The notes: generated by a model not told the origin, from the letters alone. 64,000 bases of DNA from Cricetomys ansorgei (GCA_026225945.1 JAMJFZ010001133.1:11956001-12020000); one strand, 5' to 3'; counted from the first letter of the stretch, positions 22,071 to 35,655 are shown. Numbers and translations: made by a program.

Positions 22071-22875
22071 ACAAAGAAAGAAAGGGGAAAAAAATCCAAG
22101 TAAAAAACAACAAGAACTCGTCTAAATAAATATTTATAGGCACCTGGAGTCTCCAAGACACAGTGCTGGTTCACTGTATTAAAAAAGTTAGGACCTATGG
22201 GTAACTTTTAAAATGGATCAGCTCCTGCCTGCTGTATGTGATAATGAGCAGCAGGTATGATCTATGCGTGTATTTGTTCATGTCACACGGGATGAATGTG
22301 TTTATATGAGATAAATTGTATTGTCAGACAACTGAAAAAAAAAAAAAGAATAGAAAATTTGCAGCCCCATGTCTGCCCTAAAGTTTACCACCAGTGTTAT
22401 AGAGCTAGGATAAGAAACAGGACTGTTCCAGCTAGAACAATTTATATAATGACATGCAGAGGGAAGCCTGCTGAATCGGAAGCATTTACAGGGACACTTG
22501 GTTAAGATGAGGAGGGAGTCAAGGGAAGATGCACACCTGGGGGAGACTTAAATGGCACTGGATTCTGTTGAGGTGGTGAGCGTGACTGCTTCCCTGTATG
22601 TGTCTGAACAATTAACCGCCTTAGATTTGCTGAGTGGAGAACCCAAGCCATGCAAAGCCAGGCATCACAATTCAGCCTTTGAATCTTATGTTATAATCTT
22701 GACTGGTTCATGGTCCCTAAATCTCTTCCCATATAATGCTAAAGTCTAAATTTACATACACCATAGTAATAATTTCAGGAAAAAATAATCCATCAAGAAT
22801 GCTTCAGTCAGGTGAAGTGCTCGGTAGTTGGAGGCTGTAGAACAGCAGAAAAGGCTAGTGTAGGAGACTGCTCAC

Positions 22876-23025
22876 CGTCTGCAGAGGGGGGCTCCGTTTT
22901 CCGGGACCGCACAGTGACACTCGAAGGCCTGGAGAGGTCAGTACCGGTCCGCCAAACCTGCACCTCCACGTAGCCGGCACTCTCATCCACGGAGTACTGG
23001 ACATTCCCAAAGTAGAAGACAGGCT
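22876..23025 (-). CDS. Frem2: Frem2 exon E: first half of Calx-beta 3
   Basis: 150 bp, phase 1-1, local residues 253-302. The acceptor region reads TTCACAG|AG; CACAGAG offers a second AG two bases on, but only the first keeps frame. Donor ACG|GTGAGC. It encodes [20 protein letters not shown], then [19 protein letters not shown] and [31 protein letters not shown] is the Calx-beta entry strand and acidic turn. [16 protein letters not shown] is the counterpart of the usual T-x-DGTA-x-GxDY turn, split by the intron between exons E and F. Confidence 0.95.
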
Positions 23026-23214
23026 CTGTGAACAAGGGAACAGAAACCACGGCTGTTATGTTATGTCTATCTCTCTATGTCACCTTCCTTTGGGATGATG
23101 TCAGTCTGTTTTGTTGTATTAGCACAGCCATGTTTCCTGTGAGTGAACTAACATCTCATCTTAAGACACACGATTTAGTTTGCTCTTCAGTTATGTAAAT
23201 ACCTTTACTGCTGT

Positions 23215-23300
23215 GTTTCGTGATACTGGGAACTGAATCCAAGGCTTCATGCATGCCAAAAAAATGCTACACCACTGAGTTACATCCATAAACCCATATA
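23215..23300 (-). repeat. ID/RSINE1-like SINE remnant
   Basis: ACTGGGAACTGAATCCAAGG and ACACCACTGAGTTACATCCA are the reverse ID/B4 pattern. Confidence 0.5.
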
Positions 23301-24105
23301 TAGGTTATATACGGCTTCTAGGTGCCCTTAAAAGCTTAACTGGAAAAACACAATCAAATGAAACACAGCACGTAATGCTTTCTTGTTGTTTTTTTAATTT
23401 AAGGTTTTGCCCGAGTCCTCTTTAAGATCCTACTGTGGGACAGAGAGATGACATTTGTCTTATGCTGTCTTCTGATACATTGGATTTAGATTTAACTCAT
23501 GATATCTGAGTCTGTTTTTAAGTACAAAATTAGAATCTACAAACTAGACTAGTATAAGACAATGACTAGACCCTAAGACTCTAGGGAGACCAGGGCTGGT
23601 TGCTGGTTACTTATAGGGCTTTGGGGATCCTCTGTATAAACTGAAGTTTCAGCAAATAGATAAGAACTTCAAGAACTCTACTTTCTGCTGTGTTGGTGAT
23701 GACTTTGGACGGTTGTAATCATCTCCTGATTTTCTCTCCGATCAACCCTTGACTCTTGCTAGAGCTGCCAGTGGTCTAAAGGACAGTAGATGACTAGGAA
23801 AAACTGAGATGGGTTATGGGAATACTTTAAGAAATACTTATTTTTGAAATATCGATAGCTTAATAGGAAACTGCAATAAGTTCCCCATTGAAAGCAGTCA
23901 TTAGCAAAGGTAAAATAATACAGTGAGCATGTGGGAAGTAGCCTACTTATTTGTCTTTACTTTCACAAGATTCAAACGGAGTTTATCTAAAAACACATAG
24001 CTCACACCATGGCTTCTTAGCATCTTTAAAGGGATGCTATTGTATTTCACAGACTTAGACTGAACTCCCCAAATCCTCTAACAGTGGCTCAGAAAGCCAC
24101 TAGGT

Positions 24106-24200
24106 GTGGTTGGGTGTGGGTTCGGTGCTGGGGTGAACTCAGTGAGAGAGCACTTGGGTAACACGTATAAGACCCTGGATTCCAACCCAGCACAGGTGTC
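24106..24200 (+). repeat. ID-like SINE fragment
   Basis: GGGGTGAACTCAGTGAGAGA, then ATAAGACCCTGGATTCCAAC. Confidence 0.35.
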
Positions 24201-24284
24201 AAATAAGGCCACAGGAAGAGCCAAAGGCGATCTTCTTTCACTGCTCTCTATGCAAATAATTACCTTTATTAAGAAGTATAGTAC

Positions 24285-24445
24285 AGGCAGGGCAGTGGTG
24301 GCGCATGGCTTTAATCCCAGCACTCAGAGGCCGAGGCAGGTGGATCTCTGTGAGTTCGAGGCCAGCCTGGTCTACAGAGTGAGTTCCAGGACAGCCAAAA
24401 GTTACAACAGCAAAACCGTGTTTCAAAAACAAACAAAACAAAAAA
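24285..24445 (+). repeat. B1 SINE, well preserved
   Basis: GGGCAGTGGTGGCGCATGGC, TTTAATCCCAGCACTCAGAG, GAGTTCGAGGCCAGCCTGG and the AAAACAAACAAAAC tail. One of the least diverged B1 copies here. Confidence 0.93.
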
Positions 24446-25832
24446 GTATAATACAAACATTTGTTTCCTTTCTTCCTTCAACTTGTAGGCATATTTAAAA
24501 GCACCTAGCTCCCCTGGCCATAAGTGATATGAAATCAATCTTGGAAATGCTTGCCTATTTTGGTTCAGAGGTGATAAATCTGCCTACAGCACAGTTCCCC
24601 TCCCTGCTACCCTTTCAACTTGGACACGCTGGTGTGTGTACAGACCGGGAGGTGTTCTCTCATAACCCCTGGCAAGCAGACCTGGATGACAAACTATTAC
24701 ATTCCTAACATTTGTCACATCTGAGGAGGGGCAACGGTGAAGGCAGAGAAGCCAGAAAATGATTATTCTGAGAAGATGGCTGAACCAGGTACAGCAGCTT
24801 CTCTTCAAAAGGCTTTCATAATTATCATGGAAGCTTGGCCATGCGCCTCCAACAAGTGACCTCGCTAAGTTTCTACATTTCCGGTATCACATGGACTAGG
24901 TTTCTAAGCAAATGCTGTACAACGCAGGGCTGTCACCTCCCTTCTTCCTGTGCCTGCCTCTCAGATGCATATTAGAAATGGAAATAATACCATGTGAGCG
25001 CACCCATAAAACACAGAGGGAGCTGCATGCTGGGGTGGGGTGGGGTGAGGGGATGGGGTGGGTAGCGTGGGTAGAACCATGTTTACATGCATCCTGTTAA
25101 CCACAGAGCAAGTCTTTCCCCTTAGGGCATAACATGCAGATCACAGATGAAAACAGGGAGAGAGGGGAGAGAGAGGGTGCCTGAAGCAATAGCCCAAGGA
25201 CCAAGCGGCAATAATGATGAGAACGGAATCAGCATACTGCCAACCACAGGGAACATGGAGGCTGTCAGTCAAGAGGAGGAGGAGGAGGGATAGAGACAAG
25301 GACTCTAATTATAAATTCTCCCATTTTAATGCAGTAGCTAGTAGGAATTAGGAGAGGTAACGAATTCTCTAAAATGAAGCTTTCTGTGGTCAGCAGACTT
25401 AAGTTAGGAGTCTGATTTCCATTCACTATGGGTGACAGGAAGATTGGTCAAATAATCAGTTGTAATCACTGTAGTTGAAGTCTGGGGTGATTTCAACACA
25501 ATATTTTCTATGACATAAAAGCAAACAACAGCAATTAAAAAAAAAAAAACAAACCACACTGTACTTAACAAATTGCCTGTCTAATAGATCAAAAGAAATA
25601 GAGTAGGTATTGTTATCTTTGTGTCTTTCCAGTATCGATGAATGAAAACTAAAATGTTGGTGGTTATATTTAAATTTCCTATTTTTTTTTTATAAATTCT
25701 AACATTTAATTTATAAATGTTACTACTGGGTCAAAATCGTAGGTATGTGAATGAGTTACAGATACCTCAGGAAGTCACAGGCATGATTCAGAACATATTA
25801 AAGATGGTCCTGGGACTTTACAAAGAATTTCT

Positions 25833-26035
25833 GTGTGTGAGTGTTTCACCCGCATGTAAGTCTATCTGTGCACCACTCTCATGCCTGGTGCACGGGGAGG
25901 GCAGAAGAGGCGCTGGGTTCCCTAGAACTAGAGTTACAGATGGTTATAAGATGTCATGCAGGTGCTGGGAATTGAACCCAGGTCTTCTGGAAAAGCAACC
26001 AACACTCTTTACCACTGAGCTATCTCTCCAGCCTT
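25833..26035 (-). repeat. B3 SINE
   Basis: Reverse: GCTGGGAATTGAACCCAGGT, TTTACCACTGAGCTATCTCT, CCAGCCT at its head end. Confidence 0.85.
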
Positions 26036-26104
26036 GTGCTTGGGACATTTTAATAGATAGTACAGAATCAAAAGAAGGGAATGGATGAGTGGGAGGAACC
26101 AGCC

Positions 26105-26575
26105 AGAAGGCAAAGACAGCTATGCAAAATCTAGGACGACGGCTCAGTCTGTGCTAGCCAATAGCTTTTATAAGGAAGACTTCTGTGAGCGTGCTGGTTG
26201 GAACAAGAATAGCCCCACGGGGTCATGTATTTGTATGCTTGGTCACCAGGGAGTGAGAAAGATTGGGAAGTGTGGCTTTGTTGGACCAAGTGTGACCTTA
26301 GTGGAGGAAGCACGTCATTTGGTGTCGGCTTTAGGGTTTCAAATACCCAAGCCAGTCCCAGTGTCTCCTTTCTTCCTGCTGCCTGTGGATTTGGATGTAG
26401 AACTCTCAGCTCCCTCCCCAGCACCATGTCTGCTTGTGTGCCAGCCATGTTCCCTGCCATGACTAATGGACTAAACCTCTGAACTGTAAGTCGGCCCCAG
26501 ACAAATGTTCTCCTGTGTAAGAGTTGTCATGGTCACAGTGTCTCTTCACAGCCATGGAACACGGACTAAAAACCT
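26105..26575 (-). repeat. Rodent medium-copy dispersed repeat
   Basis: GTGGAGGAAGCACGTCATTT, GGATGTAGAACTCTCAGCTC, then CATGACTAATGGACTAAACC and GTCATGGTCACAGTGTCTCT. A widespread rodent repeat whose name I do not recall with certainty; related pieces lie at 34055-34245 and 47195-47630. Confidence 0.6.
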
Positions 26576-27285
26576 GAAAATCTCTGGTTAGCTTTTATTT
26601 ATTTACTTTTCCTGAAGAACTTGAGTTTTATAAAACAATACTAACTGAAGATCGTTGTAAATCTGCCGTAGACATATTCATGTTGCAATCTACGGCAAAG
26701 TAGAAAAGGCACATTCAGTTCCCTAATTCAGCCTTTTAGCACTCTCTGCACCTTGAACTGCTGTTATGTCCCAAGACTTAATGTAGAAAACAGTCAGTAG
26801 CTGTTACTATTAATTGGAAGGATGATAAAGTAAACCCATGCTCCCTGCGGCCCCGACCCAGATAATACTGAAAACCTTCCTCAGCACTTCACCCCTCAGA
26901 CACGTTTAGCCTCTCTGCACAGGACAGGTAAGTCATATCTAAATTGCGTGTGAGCCTCGAGAGATTTTCAAATGGTGCAGGGAGAACGCGTGAGATTCCT
27001 AAAGGAAGTCAGAATCCTTCTTCATCCTCCGTTTAAACTCGAGGGCAGAGGTTAAGGCACTCCTTGTAGGAGACTAATTCTAGTTCATTAAGCATAAGCC
27101 AGGGGCTTCCAAGGCTGTGGACACTTTCCCTTCACAGAGGACAGGTGGAATCACAGCTGCTTTGCTTACGTGGAACCGGAATCGAAGAGAAAGGCCTGGC
27201 AAGGCTATACACAGCTCACACACCTGCAACGAAGACTGAAGTAAGTAATTCAAGTTCTGTTCCTCGGGGGAGAAAGGGAACTTCT

Positions 27286-27318
27286 GCTATTTATTTATTT
27301 ATTTATTTATTTATTTAT
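27286..27318. repeat. (TTTA)n microsatellite
   Basis: About eight TATT/TTTA units followed by a short TG run. Confidence 0.95.
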
Positions 27319-28300
27319 TGTGTGTGTGTCTGGATTGGTGTTTACAGTTTTACTGTGTTTCCTGAGAACAAAGGAGGAGGTGCTAGCGGTCATTGCTATC
27401 TGGAGCCAAGTCTTGTTTACTCATGCATGCACCTGGGCCATCAGTCAAGTAAGCTTTGCAGCTATAACTCAGACATGTTTGCTTAAAACTGAACGGGGTA
27501 GAGGTCTGTACGCTGCCCTTGGGTTTAATGTAGAAGATAATATGGGGGGTGGGGAGGCTGGGGTGGACAGCAGAAGATGGACAGAATGTGTCAGGGAAAG
27601 GGCGGAGGGGGTGTGTGGGTGTGGCTGAGAGTGGGAAAATGTAGACGTGGAAATGAAAATTTGTAAGCTTGAAAGGACACGATCAGAACTCAGATCGCAA
27701 AAATGAGAGCTTAGGAGCATGGTGGACACTGAAGGGGCTAGCCTGAGAGCTGGAGATCTACTGGAAAGCAAATGCCCTTCAGTGGAACAGGCTGAATAGG
27801 AAAGGACTTTTTCTGGCCAGCATTCTAACCAAGGCCACTGAACCAAGGCCCACTGATTTCCCCAGACTTCGCTCTCCTTACTTTCCTTTGCTAGCTTTCC
27901 CAAGACTCTTGTTTGACATATTTCTTTACAATTCCTGGAGTAAATCTATCTGCCTGTTAACATGTTGTACTCACACCCTGCGTGCCTTGGAGGACAGATG
28001 ACAACTGTACAATTATTCCGAGTGGTGAAGGATACGGAGGGAGAGTATCGCTGAGATTCTTGAAGGGATAGTGTAACTCAATTTACAGTAATTAGTGTAA
28101 TTTTGGGGAAGACTAGTTAACAAGGGCTTTAGTCAACATCACATATATTTTACAAAGGCTGCAGAGAGGCAAACATCAAACGCCGATCACGGGTCGAAAG
28201 CAGCCAAGTGTTCCATGTGGGTAAATCAGTGTCTTTCCAACCCTGTGTAAATCAGTTTCCAGATTGCGCTGACGTAATATGTTTAATCAAAAATGGAAGG

Positions 28301-28930
28301 AGGGCTGGAGAGAGAGCTCAATGTTAAAGGCTAAGGTTCACACCCAAAACTTCAAGAATTCAGTTATCAGCACCCACATCAAAGCCTGTGTCTACAGCTT
28401 CCCTCTGCTGTAGGGTCTGATGGCACACAATCCCAGCATCCGGGAGGCAGAGGCAGGTGTATTTCTACAGATTTGAGGCCAGACTTGTTTACACAGCAAG
28501 TTTTAGGACACGCAGGGTAACATAGAGAGACCCTGCTTCCAATAAAATAAATGAATAAAGGAAAGAGGTCAGAAGAGATGGCTCAGAGATTAAGAGCACT
28601 TAGGGATCTATTCCCAGCACCCACACTAGGCCGCTCACAGCCTGTAACTCCTACAGGACTCACAACCTCAGTGGATCCAACACTTTTTTTTTAACTTCTT
28701 CAAGCACGAGACACATGTACCTATATCCAGGCACACCCATTCACATACATTAAAAAATAAAGATGAACAATCTTTTTGCCAGGCACTGCAGCACAGGCCT
28801 TAATCCAGCAATGGGGAGGCAAAGGCAGGTGGGTCTGTGTAAGTTTAGGGCAGCCTAATTTACATAGCAAGTTCTAAGCCAGTAAGGGCTACATAAGATG
28901 CTGTCTCCCTCAAAATAATGTTGGTGGTGT
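28301..28930 (+). repeat. SINE cluster: B2-B1-B2-B1
   Basis: Four plus-oriented SINE pieces in tandem: a B2-class head (28301-28420), B1 (about 28420-28560), a B2-class copy (28565-28770) and another B1 (28778-28920). None is intact; tails adjoin heads, as in SINEs landing in older SINE tails. Confidence 0.75.
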
Positions 28931-29094
28931 AAGCTAAGGCTGGCTACTGCTTCTAATTATGGCTGCAAGTTCATCTTGTTTGGGGAAAACACACTACTTA
29001 ATACCAAGTTCTTGCAGCAGGGGTAATGCGGCCTGATGCAGCAGCTGCATTTGTCTGTCTACCTCTTCAGACCACATCAAAATCTCTAGTCCCT

Positions 29095-29265
29095 TTGTTG
29101 TCTCCAGGCTTTACAAGGTCTAACAGTCTTCTAAGGTAATTATGTCTTACCTACTGTTGACGAATAAAATAGAGTTGAGCCTTAGAGAGGTTAAACACCT
29201 TGCTGTACAGTCCGCATGTCGAACAAGCAGGATTCAAACACGACCTACTAATATGGTAAAATGTG
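29095..29265 (+). repeat. Possible MIR SINE
   Basis: TTAGAGAGGTTAAACACCTT and GCAGGATTCAAACACGACCT match the conserved MIR core loosely. Confidence 0.45.
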
Positions 29266-31099
29266 AACCTATTTCCTATTAAATAGCAATTTCTTTGAAA
29301 ATGTTTAAATAAATGGAGAAATAAACATACTTAGGTGTTAAGATTTTTAGAATATTCTCTTCAAAGCTGCATCATGAAAAGCAGCAGCTTGAAGGAAAAG
29401 AAAAAAAAAAACTTGATCTTTTATGCTAGAGAAAATGGGAATATGTTAGTTGTGCATTTGTATTAATTTGTGGAAATGCAATTCTCACTTAAAAAAATAT
29501 GTGAGGAACAGGGGCAGAAGGAGAGTTGGCGCTTAAAGCTACTGTACCTGCTTCAGAATTCAGCAAGCGGAAGTTATACATGGGTACTTTTATGCCTGCT
29601 AACTAATGATAAATTTATTACATTTCAAATCAACAAAGCCTCTGACATGAGGCTGATTTATTTGGGAATCTCAGCAGCTGAAGGAAGAAAGACTACGACT
29701 TATAAAGTGTTAGACACAGTCTGTGTGAGGTCTAGGGGATAAGAGCCTGTGGCTGACGCTGAAAAAGTAAATAACACTGACCACAGACTGGTTACGAAAT
29801 GACACTTAAAGCATGTCTGCTGGCAGCCTGAGGAGGTCCAGAATAAACAGCCCAAGCCACTCTGTTCTGCTCCAGGTTCAAAGGCATCTGTTCTTCTCTT
29901 GTCAGAATCCTAGTGAATGCTGTCAGGGGTGGCTGTCAACTCTGCTGGTGGCTTTCTGGTCAGTGTAGCAATGGGAAGAACCTCTCCTCTCCAAGCTCGG
30001 AGTGCAGGATCTCCTGGGTCACTGTGCAAAGCCCGACCCTGACTGAGGGAGTCACTTCTTTTGGGGCTTGAGTTTCTGTTCTATAACACAAGGACAATCC
30101 AGCTGGAGCATGTGATGTTAGGTCACCTGCCTTGCTGGTCGATCACACTCCTTTAGCCTCTCTCAGGATCCAAGCTTTTTTGGGTAAGTTTTAGTTGAAG
30201 CCATTTTTTTTTTCTTGTTTATGCTCATGCAACCTGTTCATGTTTACTGTCTGTATTCTTTATTCAAGGGAGAGTTGGAAACCATTCTTGTCTATAAATT
30301 GTTGGTAACCTGCACATTACCATGATGATAAAAATGTAGGAATTATAGCTTTTTATATCTCATATGCACATAGCACGTATTCAGTAAGTAACCCATCTGG
30401 AGTTACTTAGGAGTTTATGACCTGAGAGACAGTCCTGGCAGAGCCTTGAGTTAAGAGGTAGTGCAGAGAGAAGGCTGCGTAATGGGATCGAGAAGCTCCA
30501 TAAACTTAAAAGCCACTTTACTCAGGCTACTGGAGTTCAAATAAATACAATATCAATACTGCGTTGTTGTTTTCCCTATAGGAAAAGCAAGATGTCCTTG
30601 GTACGCTACTATTAGAAGAAGCCTGATTTTAAGGCACTAATGTGCGTCAGCAAGGAGAAGGCTATGGGATGTAGGTGGAATGGGAGGATGACCTGGGCTA
30701 GGGAGCAGTGTGGAGGACCTGGCATGCTTGGGGATGGCACCGTTGAGCATGGTATGGTACGATCCTTGGGGAGAGGTGAAAATAGGTGGCAACAGCCAGG
30801 CCATACAGGTCGCTGCCACTGGAAACTTGTCCTGGAAGTTATCTTGTACAAGATGTGCTTGATTTTAAGAAGGGCAGGAGCCTGGTGAGGTATGCATTCA
30901 GGAGTATGGAGGATGGATAGAAAGACTACAGACAGCAAGCACGGGCATCTAGGAGCCCCTTAAAGCTAACTTGAGTGTTGCGTGAGCTGTTCAGATGAAG
31001 AAAAACAGTGTAAGGATAAAATATGGAGATATAAAAAGGGGTGGACAGGGAGAAGGAGGAGGCTGGTATTGTTAGATGCATTCACTATGATTAACAATA

Positions 31100-31315
31100 C
31101 AGGAGGGAGGGCAATGGAGTTAATGCACTTGTTGCTCTTACAGAGGATCCAGGTTCGATTCCCAACACCAACATGGCAGTGCTCAACCATCTGTAACTCC
31201 AGTTCCAGGGCATCTGACACTTCTAACCTCTGCAGGCACCAGTACACAGGAGGTGCTCAGACATACATGGAGGCAAAACACCCATACAATGAGATAAAAT
31301 AATTTTTTTAAATTA
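31100..31315 (+). repeat. B3 SINE
   Basis: TTGTTGCTCTTACAGAGGAT, GGTTCGATTCCCAACACC, ATCTGTAACTCCAGTTCCAG and an A/T-rich tail. Confidence 0.82.
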
Positions 31316-32331
31316 CAAAAAATGTAGGAAGGAAACCAGGGGAGGGCAAGGATTAATTGCTATCACCTACTTAGTCTTTTTTCTGCTTTGCTTTGCTTTT
31401 TCTTGGTATCTAAGGCAAGTGTTCTGGTAATCTGAGTGGTGCTATGTAGCTGCTCCTGCATTCTTTAAGAAGAAAAATTTAAAAAAAAAATGGTTTTCAT
31501 CCACAGTTGAATTTCTAGGTCTCCCATAATTATAACACAAGAGTTTTCAAGTTTCTTTTCTAGAAAAGTCAAGGGAGAAAATGTTTTTGAACAAGGTAAC
31601 AATTTCCTGTCCCCAGAGAATTAATCAAACGCTTTCTGCTAATGGCTCATTGTTGAACCAAATCCAGCACACGTAACCAGGTGATTCTACCCACATCGAA
31701 AATAGCTTGAAAATATGTGCGAGTTCAAGTTCGGCAAGAATGCGGGATCCAATTCGTGCAAAGTGGCTTCATGCTTTTGTCCCTCTTTTAACCATGCTGG
31801 GTCCTCTAGCAGGCTCCCTCCCCTGCTGAGATGGAGACCACAGGCTGGCACAGAGCAAACCTGGCCATTTCTTTCCATTTTATCTCACAGCACCGGGACA
31901 GGGAACGCTGTGGCTTTTCGTGTTTACTTATTTGTTTGTTTTTGGAAGTTTTCTTGGGAGTGAACAGTCCCGGAAACCACCCCTCTGAATAACGGTGATT
32001 CTTACACAAATAAACCCAGAATGAGCCCCTGGTTTCGTGACCTTTCCTGGGACAGCAAAACTAAAGGGTTGTGAAACTCCCTCGGGGAGATGGAACGCCC
32101 CCTCCCCCCAAACAGGCCGGTAATTTCACTTCTTAAAGGGCGTTTTCATCAAAGGTTATCAACCATTTTATTTCTTTTTACAGGTTGTATTCAGGGACTT
32201 CTGACCTGCACTATCCCTAATAGTGTGATTGTCTTCACAAAAGAGATTCCCACAGCCTAAGGGACACATGACAATGCCCATAAATTTGCCAGCTGCCACC
32301 TGCCAGTTTGAGTGATTCCATTGATTCCATT

Positions 32332-32334
<3 letters not shown>

Positions 32335-32378
<44 letters not shown>

Positions 32379-32405
32379 GAGAGAGAGAGAGGGGGGGGGG
32401 AGAAA
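32335..32405. repeat. (TA)n(GA)n(G)n compound simple repeat
   Basis: About 20 TA units, then a run of GA, then ten G. The G/A part is an all-purine tract; the TA part is self-complementary. Confidence 0.97.
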
Positions 32406-33437
32406 GGGTGGGGAGCTTCTTCCTAGAAGTCAAGGCCAAGGGCAAATTTCCCAGCCTCCGGAAAGTTCCCAGTGGTAAGCCTACCCTTGTCATTTGCCAT
32501 TACTGCATGGATCTGTATAGCCATTTGTTGTTATTCTACTACTGGTCTGTATCCACCTCTGCGTTCTCAGCACCTTGGAGCCTGTCCAGTACTCAACAGG
32601 GGCCCAGGTTGCATGCACAGTGAGGAAGAGAGAATTCTCAGTCTCTGTTATCTTGCACAGCGCTGTGAACAACACAAGCATTTAGAATCTCAGAAAGCAA
32701 AGACATGAGTGCTGAGTCATGGCTCGCCACCTCTGGGGACTGCGGGACACCTGGAGGGGACTCTGAAATGAAGTTTCTTGGAAAAGCCGTGCCTATGTTG
32801 AAAATTCCGCAGACAGATTGACTGACTGCGATTCAGGATTGCAGAGCGTAGGGATGTTGCAGATGGAGATCTAAAATTATCTTGGGGTATCTTCATCTCC
32901 CTTAATTTCCAATTACCATCAACCTCTGTATCTACCTTAATATCCTTTTGCCTATCAGACAAATCTTAGGAATATACTGACTTCCTAGACATTTGCTTCC
33001 ACCAACCCCAACGCTAAGAGTGAGACAGAAGGTTTCCAGCTAGGCTTCACTTGTCTGCCGGATGTTCCTACCAACGAGTGTATTTGGTAAATACAGACTT
33101 GCAATTTTCGTTCATTCTGTGATTAATAAAAGCTCAGGCAACCTGATTGATGATAGAACTTGTTAACCAGGGAAACATGGATCTGTGTTTCAGAGCCATG
33201 GCAACTCCTATTAGTCCCAGAATAAGCTCCCATTTCCTTTGGACAAAACATTGTGTATTTCACCTACAATACCTAAGTCCACGCACAGCCTGTCGAATTC
33301 CTTACCCATTGAGTAGCATGGACATATAAGCCACACAGCTTTCCATATCCGTTAAATCATCTACAGATCATTATAGCACAGAGTACACATAAGTTATGTC
33401 AGTGGCTGTGACACTGTGTTGTTTAAAGACCATTGTC

Positions 33438-33665
33438 TGGGGCTGGAGAGATGGTTGGTTCATCAACTAAGAGCACCGGCTGCTCCTGTCAAGGAGTCAG
33501 GTTCAGTCACAGCACCCACATGGTGGCTCATGACTGTCTTTAACTCCAGGGGATCCGATCCCCTCTTCTGTCTTTTGAGGTCACTGCTGACACACATACA
33601 CATGGAGGGAAAACACTCATGCACATAGAATGTAAGAAGTGACTCTTAAAAAAAAAAAAAAAAAG
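33438..33665 (+). repeat. B3 SINE
   Basis: GGGGCTGGAGAGATGGTTGG, CAGCACCCACATGGTGGCTC, GGGGATCCGATCCCCTCTTC and an A18 tail. Confidence 0.9.
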
Positions 33666-34054
33666 GCCTGAGACAACAAAAACCAGTCTTTTATGGGCTC
33701 AGCCCAGATGCAACAATTCACACATCAGTCGCTGCATGGTGACTTTGCTTGTAAGGAACCTGGGGATTTAGAGGGCTGGCTTTATATTACTACAAATACG
33801 TGTTTCAGGGACACAGCATAAAGACCCTTTTCTTAGAGAGAGAAAACTTTTTCAGATTCTGTAAAAGTGCGAAGGGAAATTTTTGTACATAACTTTAAGG
33901 GCTTTGAGTTGTTAGAAATGTCCTAAAGGAAGAAGGTATTTTTAGTTTTTAGCAAATTGTATAATCCCTATGCAATTATTATTGTGGTTATTTGTAGAAT
34001 TAGCATGATGCAGCTGTTTTTATCAAAGGACAAACCTGTGTTCTCTACTGTAGG

Positions 34055-34245
34055 ATGGGTAACAGTCGTTGTCAATTTAACACACCAGGAAGAACTGACT
34101 CCATCGAATTGACCTGTAGATGTGTCTGTGGCACATTTTCATGATTGCAAATTGACGTAGGGGTGTCTAGCCCACTGTGGGCAGCACCATCCCTAGGCAG
34201 GTGGGCCTAAGGTTGTATAAGAAAGGTAGCTGAATAAGCCAAGGA
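34055..34245 (-). repeat. Rodent medium-copy dispersed repeat, end piece
   Basis: GTCGTTGTCAATTTAACACA, then GGCAGCACCATCCCTAGGCA and TTGTATAAGAAAGGTAGCTG. This matches, in reverse, the far end of the element at 47195-47630. Confidence 0.5.
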
Positions 34246-34375
34246 GAGTAAGGTAGTAATCTATTACAAATTTTCAACTTTTGTTTTGCATTCAATACCT
34301 TTTCAAAAGTATTTGTATGTCCAGGGCACTGGGGAAGAGCTGGACACACAAGTAAAGCACAGAAGGAGACCAGCG

Positions 34376-34645
34376 AGCATAGCAGATTTCATGGAGCTGG
34401 GCTGCAGGTGTTTGTGAGTGACCCTATGTGAGTCCTTTGCAAGATCAACTTGTGCTTTTAACCACTGAGACATCTGTCCAGCCTCGATTGCTTTTTTATT
34501 ATCAAATTCCTCAAACCCACACGGTCTGACTTCAGTTCCAGGGGTTCTGATGCCCTCTTCTGGCCTCTATGGGTATACAACACGTGGTACACAGCCACAC
34601 ACATAGGCAAACAAACACACACGTAAAATAGAATAATTAAGAAAA
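34376..34645. repeat. Two B3 remnants in opposite orientations
   Basis: A reverse B3 head (TTTTAACCACTGAGACATCT) is followed by a plus-oriented B3 3' part (TTCTGATGCCCTCTTCTGGC). Confidence 0.55.
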
Positions 34646-35516
34646 TTAATTAGAAAATAAAACTTTCCCTCAACAGTTCTAAGTTCACAAATTTTAAAGT
34701 GTTGGTGTTTGAAAAGTGTCTTCTGAGATTTATGTGACTCTGAGCGCTGAAGTAGAACTTTAGAACTCGTCATTGTCTGAGACCTTACGGATAAATGTCC
34801 AATGATCTACTTCCAAGGTTTTAATGATAATAAGCCAGTGAATGTCTACACTTTTGATGTCTGAAAGATCCGCATCGCCAGAAGCCACTCTCCTGTTTGG
34901 AAGAGATGGGTATCAGGCAGACAGTGTTACTATGAAAAACACAAAACAAACACAAGACATTATTTGTCCAAAAGGATCTGACAAGAGAGCCAAAGCTAGA
35001 GAGATAACAGCTTCCGTTGGCTGGATTCCTAAAGGCATGCCAGAGACAACGCCACTCCCTGTCTTGAAGCAACAGACTGTACCAGGTGCTTTCCAAAGAT
35101 CCTGGAGGGATTACAGCCGGGAAAGAGTGAGCCAGGAGAGCTCACCTGTGACCTATTCGAACATCTACAATGTTTTAGTTACTCTAGGATGTTCAGAGGC
35201 TGGAGACACACACAGGAGCATATAGCTTCAGTTGGCACCTCAAATCCTTTGACCCTTACTGGAGAATCAGAAAGCAACTGTGTGCACTCAACATACACAC
35301 TGTCAGTAAAATACAAAGTGGGTCGCACAGGTTAACGCCATGCGTGCTGTGGCGGTACTGGCTCGAAGCTCAAGGGCTGTTCCCACGAGGTGAGTTATTG
35401 AACTGCACTCAATGATGAGACAAAGGCACTGTTATGTTATTCTTCAAACTGTATGTGTGTTAAGTGAAAAATTTCAAGAACCAAGGAAGGTGCTCTTGTT
35501 AGCACTGGTTACGCAT

Positions 35517-35557
35517 ATAACCAGTTATGTATGGTGTGTATATATATAACTGGTTAT
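35517..35557. repeat. 12-bp perfect inverted repeat
   Basis: ATAACCAGTTAT (35517-35528) and its reverse complement ATAACTGGTTAT (35546-35557) with a 17-base spacer. Confidence 0.92.
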
Positions 35558-35584
35558 GTGGTGTATATGAAACACTGGAAAGTA

Positions 35585-35655
35585 AAACCGGGCTCTAATC
35601 CAGGGCCTTTCACATATTAGGCAAGGGCTCTATCACTGAGGCACACCTTTACTTA
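35585..35655 (-). repeat. ID-like SINE remnant
   Basis: CGGGCTCTAATCCAGGGCCT and GGCAAGGGCTCTATCACTGA are the reverse ID/B4 pattern. Confidence 0.5.

Larger units (their letters stand above)
20797..22875 (-). other. Frem2: Frem2 intron inside Calx-beta 3 (2.1 kb)
   Basis: It holds a plus-oriented B1 (about 21800-22070, preceded by a partial B1-like segment) and a weak ID-like stretch near 21597-21690. 20850-21590 and 22100-22870 are plain intron. Confidence 0.7.

Noticed and set aside
26085..26482. Overlapping open frames on both strands
   Set aside because: They fall in a rodent dispersed repeat.
34842..35225. Plus-strand 127-codon open frame
   Set aside because: Varied composition, but no family recognised, no splice or promoter context, and antisense to the host gene; kept only as an unexplained frame.
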